Shown here in pieces: positions 56,051 to 64,000 of a stretch of DNA of 64,000 bases. The translations under genes and the position numbers were made by a program. The stretch is from Costus lasius. Lineage: Eukaryota > Streptophyta > Magnoliopsida > Zingiberales > Costaceae. The notes beneath the pieces were generated by a model, which was given only the letters and a program-made list of their open reading frames with translations, did no database searches and had not been told where the DNA came from. The stretch lies in assembly GCA_027563935.2 (NCBI GenBank), contig CM050454.1, positions 46,528,596 through 46,592,595 of the forward strand. The letters run 5' to 3'. Numbering within the stretch: position 1 is the first letter of the stretch; each line of letters opens with the position of its first letter.

Positions 56051-57764
56051 GCTCTTGGATTGCTCTAAGCTGAACCTCTCCAGGACCTTATCAATGTAAG
56101 TACTCTGACTAAGGGCCAGGAGCTTCTTGGATATATCCCGGTAGATCCTCACGCCTAGGATATAGGCGGCCTCCCCTAAGTCTTTCATCTCGAAACACTT
56201 CCCCAACCATGTCTTCATAGCTTGAAGACTAGGGATGTCGTTTCCGATGAGTAGTATGTCGTCGACATACAGGACCAGAAATGTCACCAAGCTCCCACTG
56301 AATTTTCTGTATACACAGGCGTCATCTTTGCTCTTGAGAATTCCATAATCTCTTACTGCCTCATCAAATCGAAGATTCCAACTTCGAGAGGCTTATTTTA
56401 ATCCATAAATGGATCTTTTTAGCCTGCAGACCTTATTGGCCTCTGCAGGATGGATGAAACCATCAGGTTGTGTCATAAACACATCCTCTGTCAGCTTCCC
56501 ATTAAGGAACGCTGTCTTTACATCCATCTGCCATATCTCATAATCGTGATATGCAGATATAGCAAGCAGGATTCGAATGGATTTGAACATGGCAACTAGC
56601 GAGAAGGTTTCATCATAGTCCACCCCGTGAACTTGTCTGAATCCTTTAGCCACAAGTCTACCCTTATAGGTAACTATGTTGCCATCCATGTCAGTCGTCC
56701 TCTTGAAGACCCATTTACACCCTATAGGTTTTACCCAATCAGGTAGCTCAACCAAATCACAGACTTAGTTAGCCGACATGGAATCCATCTCGGATCTCAT
56801 GGCCTCAAGCCATTTCTCAGAGTCCGGTCCAGCGACCGCCTCATCATAGGTCCTGGGTTCATCCTCAATGATGAAGATCCCGTCGTGTTGGGTTGGCAGC
56901 GACCCATACCTCTCAAGTGCACGACGAATCCTCCCAGACCTACGTAGGGCCTGTGTTTGAGCCTCTGGTTGCCCAGCAACCGGTGCAAGTGGCTCAGGTT
57001 CCACCTCAGTGTCTTGTGGTTGCACTTGGACCTCGTCCAAGTCAAACTTACTCCCACTGACTTCTTTCATGAGAAATTCTTTCTCTAGAAAGACAGCACC
57101 TCGAGCAACAAAAACTTTGTTCTCGCTGGGAACATAGAAGTGATATCCTTTAGTTTCCTTAGGATATCCCACAAACACACATTTATCAGATCTGGATTCT
57201 AGCTTGCTAGAATCTTGACATTTGACATAAGCCTCACATCCCCAGACTCTGATAAAAGAGAGATTTGGGCATCTCCCACTTCATACCTCATACGGAATCT
57301 TGGAGACACTCTTAGATGGAACATTATTCAGTATGAGAGAAGCTATCTCAAGTGCATAGCCCCAAAACGACGGAGGTAGAGTTGCATGACTCATCATAGA
57401 TCGAACCATGTCCAACAAAGTTTGATTTCTCCTTTCAGACACACCATTCCATTGAGGTGTTCCAGGAGGAGTGAGTTGGGATAGAATCCCACACTCTCTA
57501 AGATAGTCAAAGAACTCACCGCTCAGGTACTCTCCACCATGATCTGATCGAAGAGACTTAATAGATCTACCAAGCTGGTTCTCTAGTTCATGTCTGAACT
57601 CCTTAAATTTCTCAAAGGATTCGGACTTATGTTTCATCAAATAGACATAACTGTATCTACTGAAGTCATCAGTAAATGTGATGAAGTAGTTGTACCCTCC
57701 TCTAGCTTGTTTGCTGAATGGCCCACACACATCACTATGTATGAGATCCAACAAACCTTCTGCC
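56051..57764 (-). pseudogene. Broken copia pol of element B, integrase to RT
   Basis: Minus-strand reading starts inside the integrase core (LLDLIHSDVCGPFSKQA), has SDHGGEY where the family has SDRGGEY, then NGVSERRN, the proline-rich linker and RT with YVDDIL. Three stops lie in one otherwise continuous frame: TGA at 57281-57283 (from TGG), TAA at 56765-56767 (from CAA) and TAA at 56393-56395 (from CAA). Element C cuts it at 57764, and gag, protease and the integrase N-terminus are outside the window. It is closest to A and inactive. Confidence 0.9.
57760..57764. repeat. Presumed left target site duplication of element C (CTGCC)
   Basis: The five bases before the LTR start. The right copy would lie beyond the window, so this is not confirmed. 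Confidence 0.5.
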
Positions 57765-59414
57765 TGTTGGGGTATGCCCTTAAGGCTAATGTTTATAAAG
57801 GCAATGGTTGTTATTCAGTTTGTTACATTGTCTGCTGCAATAAGTGTGCTTCTGAATAATGTCTCAAAGCTGTTCAGCTAGGCTGACATGCTGTATGTCC
57901 TTAGTCGAGATATCTTGGTGAACATGAGACAGCCTTGACATGATTGAGACTAATATGTGTTCTAATCTTATAGGATGCTTCGAGCATGGAATAAGATGTA
58001 GACTCATGGGTACATTGGATGTACTGGACAGACCCTACTAGGATATTCCATTGCTTGTCACAATGTGAATAATCCTTGCTTGCGACAAGTGGCACATATC
58101 CTCTGACTTGAGATCACTTGTGTTTCTAAATGATGATTGTCATTGTTTTGAGGTAGTTCAATATCATTTGAAACATAATGGTTATAGACTATCTTGGATA
58201 ATGATCATGAGTCATGTTAGGGCACTAGTGATAGATATAGGATTGCCGTCTCCTTGATTGGAGTGTGATGTTCTAAAGGGGCCCCCCTGGATGAGATGAT
58301 TGAGAAAGTGTATGGCCATACCCAGGTGACTATGTTCATCTGATCTAATCATGCTCATCATATTGGAGCTACAGGCTTGACACGCTTGTCCAATAAGAAC
58401 ATCCAGTGGCAAAGGAAACATGTATGCCTAGTGAAGTGGATTCACACTTGTGCTGTGGTTTGGGTGTAGTCTTGGAAGACTCTTTCCTTTATATCGGGAG
58501 ACAGTGATGTGTTGCTAGATACCCCTCACTGATCGTGATAACGTAAGTTATCGTTACCGACATTTAAAGGAAACCCTTAGGGTCGCACAATTTGATGATA
58601 TGGCTTACTTAAGTCAGATCGTGTGGACTGAATTGTTTGGGTTCAGTTTAAAGGGATTTAAACTCTGATTGTAAGTGAGATCTTGTCTGATCATGTTTGA
58701 TTGATTAGGGCTTGAGATCGGTAAGCTTCGATTGAGAGATTCGATGCTAGATCGGTGAGATCAGGAGCATCAAGAGATGAACGGTTGGATCTTGAACCTT
58801 AGGGTTTATTGTGATCTAGACCATATGGCTTGGGTTAATTGGTCTTTGAACCAACCCAAAAATGAACCAACTTATTATGTGAGCGCATGGTTCATTGAGG
58901 AGAGAAAAATGCGATTGGTTCGTGGGTACATGAACGCATGATCGCATAAGAGAATAAGGCTAGCTATTTTTAGTAGCCACGCCTCCACGTTTTTGAGTGG
59001 AACGCATCTCTTGTCGCCCCTCTCCTATTCTCGTCGCTTGCTCTCGTGTGGAAGTGGTTGTTCACGCCTTGGAGAGAGTTTGCTCAAGCGAGAGATCATC
59101 TCAACTCCCCTTCCATTCGACAAGGACACTTGGAGATCCTTGCTAGCACAAGGAGCAACAAGAAGTAGCCGATCCATCGTCTTGTGTGCGTCATCTTTGG
59201 AGGAGAACCATTTCGTTCTCTCATTTCCAAGCCGCCACCCAATCTAATGGCGTTGGTAAGATCACTTGTCGATCTTTGCAAGTTTTTATACAAGTTGATC
59301 ATATGAACTATATGCGATCTTATGAAACCCTAAAATCATTGCTTCCGCTATCAATGTTTTTACATGCGCCTCCTATTAGGGTTTCGCCTTGCCTCATTGA
59401 AAGGGGTACTCTCA
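57765..59414 (+). repeat. Element C 5' LTR (1650 bp, with a 45-bp deletion)
   Basis: Same family as D's LTR. Near 57788-57798 it lacks 45 bases found in the others, between two TGTTT repeats. The stem-loop (58864-58893), hairpin (58958-58978), a TGCGAT..ATCGCA palindrome near 58909-58945 and the start/donor site are kept. Confidence 0.93.
59247..59261 (+). other. Predicted LTR gag start and splice donor, element C
   Basis: ATG GCG TTG then GTAAGA at 59256, the strongest donor of the five. In frame with gag through the acceptor at 61242; intron 1987 nt. Confidence 0.58.
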
Positions 59415-59416
59415 AT

Positions 59417-59428
59417 TGGTATCAGAGC
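59417..59428 (+). promoter_or_regulatory. Primer binding site of element C
   Basis: TGGTATCAGAGC, two bases after the LTR end. Confidence 0.93.
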
Positions 59429-61263
59429 GTTGGTTCTTGTAGAATCATATGATTGCTTGATGATTTGTGATCCTTGTTTGTGTTTGATAAGTAGATCTAG
59501 TAGGAAGCATCTTGCGCATCTACATGTTAAGTAGTGAAAATACATGATGTATGTTTTTTACTCCTTTGCGCATGTATGATGTATGATTGCGCATGTTGAT
59601 AGTTGTAGTTTTTCTTAAAATACTTAATCACTTGCGCGCCTCACTAGATCTAAGTGACGCCTGCTATAAACCCTTAGACGGGTTAGTAGGGTTGAAGTCA
59701 TCCTCTAGGTAAGATCCAACCAGTCTGATCAGACCATCTGACAGCCTAGATGGGTCGACCAGATGGCACCTGTGCGCAAGCACGTGGTGGCTATAGGTCG
59801 ACTGCAGACAGGCGTGTAGCGAGGTCTGGTTGAGACAACCAATGAACACTCTTGAGTTAGGCCCGGGGTCACACCCGCTTGCCAGAACTCATGAAGGTTA
59901 TTCAGCCCTTTGCGCATGCATGGTTGACCATTAGGTCGACTCATGTCAGTTAGGACTTGGTGCATGCAAGGGCAGTGGATCTGACTAGGTCGGATGAGTG
60001 GATCCCTATTAATGGACCGTTGTAAGGTAGTAGGGCACATAAGGAAAATAAAAAAAATTGATGCCAATGGGTTTTCAAAACCAATTTTATTTTCTGGTTT
60101 GGATCACATGTTGATTGGATGCCATCTGCTTGTTTATTTAATCTTATGTGGGTTGCCCTTTTAATGTGTGCTGTGCTGGGGCCTGCGAGCCTGGATTAAT
60201 TATAAATTATTATTTTTGTGATCTGCGCATCACATGTCATTTAATTTATAAAGTGTAATTGACCTGCGAGTCAATCTTGTCTAGATAGATTAAATTGTAT
60301 TTTAATCAGACAAGAGCACAGAGCACACTTGGCAGAGGCGCATGCAGTAGTAGCTTGACCAGGTGGGAGGTCCAGGGTTCGACTCTGGGACAAGCGCATT
60401 TACCTGGTGGGCCACCTGAGCTACAGTGGGCGCTTGGGCCCTGGGTTGGGCCAGATGAGATGCAAAAGACCCATGAAGAGCTCAAGTGAAGACTTAAGTT
60501 AAAATTAAGGTCTTACTTAGGGTTAATGGGCTTTTACCACATAAGATCAGCATGCTTTCTACTTATCGTTTTTATAATTAGAATTGCATGATTTATCTTC
60601 TGCTATCACCATAGGGTTTGCATGATAGTTAAGAAGAAAAAAAGACCGTTAAAATCCAACGCTAAAATATCAAGCACGTAAGCCTTCTGACGCGAAACCT
60701 CACTGTTCTGACTATCGTTGGGGCCGTGTTGTACCCACTCAGTGGGCACGCCCATCTATCTTCAGACGGTGTGCGATTACACCTGCGTGTTACAGGGAAG
60801 GGATTTATTGCTTCTCGTTGCTCAGCATAGCACGTGGTGGTCCAGGGAGTAGGTCAGGTCAGCTTGACCATGTAGGCTACATATGGGGCATATGTTAACT
60901 ATATGGAGGCAGCCATCTGTGGGATCAGAGATTGTGTTGTACCAACTTAGTTGGCACAGTCTACTGGATTGCCCAGATGAAGGGGAATCGCACGGGTTGG
61001 CGATTGGCAGGGACTGCCTACCAGAAATTAGTGCTTGTACTCTCTGTGCATCTTATCTTGCCTGAGCGGGACGCGGAGACCAAGTATGAAATCTGGATCC
61101 CATCTCACTAAAAGAGTCTTACTCTTTCGGAATGTTTTAATGGATTTTTCAGTCAGATAAAATAGTGAGAAAAGAATCTTTCTTAAGTCCTGGATTGATT
61201 CTAAACATTGATACTGACCTTGCTGTTCTTGCATTGTTGTAGATTCCTGCAGCAACGAACACC
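59429..61263 (+). other. Element C leader (noncoding)
   Basis: The family leader with the tRNA-like module (60328-60395, B-box-like GGTTCGACTC at 60376-60385), TACTGAC at 61212-61218 and the TAG acceptor ending at 61242. No supported gene. Confidence 0.8.
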
Positions 61264-64000
61264 ATGAGCTTCAATGTGCGATCCCTACTGGAAAGGGAGA
61301 AGTTTGCTGGGCCAAACTTCTCAGACTGGTACGGACACCTTAAGATTGTTCTTAAGGCTGAGAGGAAACTGTATGTCCTCGAGACGGCTATACCGCCTCA
61401 ACCCGCTCCGAACGCCGCAAGGGCGGTTCGGGATGCCTATGAAAAGCATGTCAATGATAGCATTGATGTCGCTTGCCTGATGCTAGCGTCTATGACGCCA
61501 CAGCTGCAGCGTCAGCATGAGGATATGTCTGCTATAGAAATGATAGCAAACCTCAAGATGCTGTATGCTGCACAGGCGAGGACTGAACGCTATAATTTGA
61601 CCAAGCTTTTCTTTCAGAGCAAACTGGCTGAAGGGAGTCCAGTGGGAGCTCATGTGCTCAAGATGATTGGGCACAAAGAGGCTCTGGAGAAACTGGGGCA
61701 TACCATCAATCAGGAGCTTGCTGTAGACATTATTCTGCAGTCCCTCCTGGCCTCTTTCGATCCGTTCATTATTAATTTTAATATGAACAAGATCGACTGT
61801 ACACCGGCAGAGTTGCTGAATATGCTCTTGACTATAGAGGAAACTCTAAAGGGAAAGCCTTCAACCTCTGTCTTGATGTTTCCTTCAAGGAACAAGAAGA
61901 AGGGGAAGAAGGGCAAAGCCCCTGTCCAGAATTACAACAAGGCTCTGAAACAAAAGGTCAAGCGGTCAAAGGAATACAGATGTTTCCATTGTGGCCAGCT
62001 GGGTCACTGGAAAAAGGACTGTAAGGCGCTCCAAGGAGACAAGAAGGGAAGTTTCGCTTCTGGCTCAGGTATTTTTGTGACTAAGATCATGTTTTCTTCT
62101 TCTATTTCATGGGTGTTGGACACTGCATGTGGAGTTCACATTTGTTCAAATGTACAGGAACTCAAGAGAAGAAGACAGGTGGGACAGCATGAGGTGGACC
62201 TACGAGTTGGAAACAGGGCACGGGTTGCTGCTGTTGCTGTAGGGGTTTATTACATCTCATTACCATCTGGACTTGTATTAGAACTGGACAATTGTTATTT
62301 TGTTCCGAGTATTACGAAAAATATTATCTCTATTCCTGCTCTTGTCAGGAAAGGATTTTCCTTTGAATGCAATATTTCAAAGTGTGTTCTTTCTAATGAT
62401 AATATTGTTTATGCTACTGGATCAATTAACAATGGATTATTCATGTTGGACATGGAATGTTCTATACAAAATATTGATAATAAGAGAGCCAAGTATGCTG
62501 ATGATAGCACCTTGTTATGGCATAGTCGTTTAGGCCATATTAACAAGAAGCGCATTAAGCGGTTGCATGATCATGGACTGCTGGGATCATTCTCCTATGA
62601 GGAGATTGATACATGCAAAGCTTGTTTACTGGGTAAAATGACGAAGTCTCCTTTTCCTAACAAAGGTCAAAGGGCTTCAGGTTTACTTGACCTTATACAC
62701 AGTGATGTGTGTGGGCCATTTAGTAAACATGCCAGAGGTGGCTATTCATACTTCATTACCTTTACTGATGATTTCAGTAGATATGGGTATGTCTATCTAA
62801 TGAGACATAAGAGTGAATCTTTTGACAAGTTCAAAGAGTTCAAAAATGAAGTATAGAATCAGCTAGGCCGAAATATCAAGGCACTTCGCTCAGATCGAGG
62901 TGGAGAATACCTAAGTCAAGAATTTACTGACTATCTGAAGGAGTGTGGGATTATCTCACAGCTCACTCCACCAGGAACACCGCAATGGAATGGTGTGTCC
63001 GAGAGGAGGAACAGAACCTTACTGGATATGGTTCGTTCTATGATGAGTCAGGCTACTCTACCTTACTCCTTTTGGGGATTTGCACTGGAAACAACTGCAA
63101 AGATACTAAACCGAGTGCCATCCAAGGCAGTTTCAAAGACTCCATATGAATTATGGTATGGGAAAGAGCCGAGCTTGACATTTATTAAGATCTGGGGTTG
63201 CGAGGCTTATGTCAAAAAGCTCGCCTCTGGGAAACTAGAGAGCAGATCTGAGAAATGTATCTTTGTCGGTTACCCTAAGGAAACTAAGGGTTATTATTTC
63301 TACGATCCCAAGGAGAACAAGGTATTTGTTGCTCGGACGGCCATTTTTCTTGAGAAGGAGTTTCTTCTGCAAGAGGCCAGTGGGAGAGAAATAAAGCTGG
63401 ATGAGAATCCAGAGGAAGGACAAAGTAGTCAAGCACAGTTGGATGTGCCTGAGCCGGTAGAACAGGTTAGTGAACAACCTGAGGCTCAGATATCACGGGA
63501 ACTGCAAAGATCGGGAAGGATCCGTCGACAGCCTGAGCGCTATGACGGAGTCTACATCATTGATAATGATGAACCCCTTACTTATGCGGATGCGGTCAGT
63601 GGACCGGAATCAGCTAGATGGCTTGAAGCTATGCGAGCCGAAATGGACTCCATGTCAGATAACCAAGTCTGGGATTTGGTTAATCCGCCTCCGGGAGTAA
63701 TCCCTATAGGCTGTAAATGGATCTTCAAGAAGAAGATTGACATGGATGGTAACGTGGTTACCTATAAGGGCAGGCTAGTTGCGAAAGGTTTCAAACAAAT
63801 CTACGGGATAGATTATGATGAAACTTTCTCTCCTGTAGCTATGTTCAAGTCTATTCGGATTATTCTCACGATAGCAGCATATTACGATTATGAGATCTGG
63901 CAGATGGATGTGAAGACCGCTTTCCTTAATGGAAAACTGGATGAGGATGTGTATATGACACAACCTGAAGGTTTCACTAATCCATCAGATCGTCATAAAA
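61264..64000 (+). pseudogene. Gag-Pol of element C, interrupted by one stop, cut by the window end
   Basis: Open from ATG 61264 for 530 codons: gag, intact zinc knuckle CFHCGQLGHWKKDC, protease D-T-A-C-G and the start of integrase. TAG at 62854-62856 replaces a CAG glutamine codon in NEVQNQLGR. The same frame then reads on through SDRGGEY, NGVSERRN and the start of RT to 64000, without another stop that I could see. Losses such as G-to-R in the VGNRARV segment suggest drift. Apart from the one stop the visible part is well kept. Confidence 0.88.

Larger units (their letters stand above)
1..57764 (-). mobile_element. Element B: outermost Ty1/copia LTR retrotransposon, broken into pieces
   Basis: This minus-strand copia element is the oldest layer seen. 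Its 3' LTR reads from 47317 down to 46751 and from 1279 down to 1, and its polypurine tract is at 47318-47328. Its coding region is at 47339-48061 and 56051-57764. It is split by element A (1280-46745), element Y (48062-56045) and element C (from 57765). Removing the first two inserts with one copy of each TSD restores continuous LTR and coding sequence. B's 5' LTR, leader, gag and protease should lie to the right of the window, beyond C. LTR and protein resemble element A, so the two are related families. Confidence 0.9.
57765..64000 (+). mobile_element. Element C: Ty1/copia element (second family), runs off the window
   Basis: 5' LTR, primer site, leader and Gag-Pol into the RT region are present. 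The rest of pol and the 3' LTR are beyond 64000. It is inserted in B's integrase gene. Confidence 0.93.

Noticed and set aside
1..64000. CRISPR array, satellite array or host gene
   Set aside because: All repeated DNA is accounted for by LTRs and element copies. I saw no short spaced repeats, tandem satellite or non-transposon protein.

Overview
The window looks like plant nuclear DNA made entirely of nested LTR retrotransposons. I see no host gene, rRNA gene, functional tRNA gene or CRISPR array. The plant assignment rests on Ty1/copia and Ty3/gypsy polyproteins of plant type, initiator-Met-tRNA primer sites, 5-bp target site duplications (TSDs) and LTRs of 1.6-1.9 kb. The species cannot be told. 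Letters A-G and Y are my own element names.

Layout, outermost first. Element B is a minus-strand copia element. Its 3' LTR ends exactly at base 1 and it continues, in pieces, to 57764. Element A is a plus-strand relative of B that sits inside B's 3' LTR (1280-46745, TSD TTTCA). Two copia elements of a second family sit in A: D in its leader (3721-12810, TSD GGTAG) and E in its 3' LTR (17790-45110, TSD TAACG). F is inserted in E (24750-42994, TSD GAGCA) and G in F (27985-37136, TSD GGGGA), so B<-A<-E<-F<-G is five levels deep. A gypsy element Y of CRM (centromeric) type is inserted in B's reverse transcriptase gene (48062-56045, TSD CACTG). C, a fifth copy of the second copia family, interrupts B at 57765 and runs off the right edge. 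With the inserts removed, A, D, E, F and G are each about 9.05-9.15 kb.

Coding state. G has an uninterrupted 1293-aa Gag-Pol and two LTRs in which I saw no difference. Y has an uninterrupted 1569-aa Gag-Pol and one visible LTR mismatch. D is open but lacks its last residues and a zinc-knuckle cysteine. A is open through pol but has lost about 100 codons of gag. B, C, E and F carry stops or frameshifts. LTR mismatches counted by eye fall in nesting order: A about 18, E about 6, F about 2, G none.

The strongest candidate for something undescribed is in the second copia family. All five copies have an ATG inside the LTR, nine bases before a GTATGA/GTAAGA splice donor. About 1.9-2.0 kb downstream (inserts excluded) lie a TACTGAC branch-point motif, a pyrimidine-rich tract and a TAG acceptor 21 bases before the gag ATG. 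In every copy the predicted splice removes the LTR end, the primer binding site and the leader, and joins the LTR start codon in frame to gag. The same LTRs carry a stem-loop whose two arms change together between copies.
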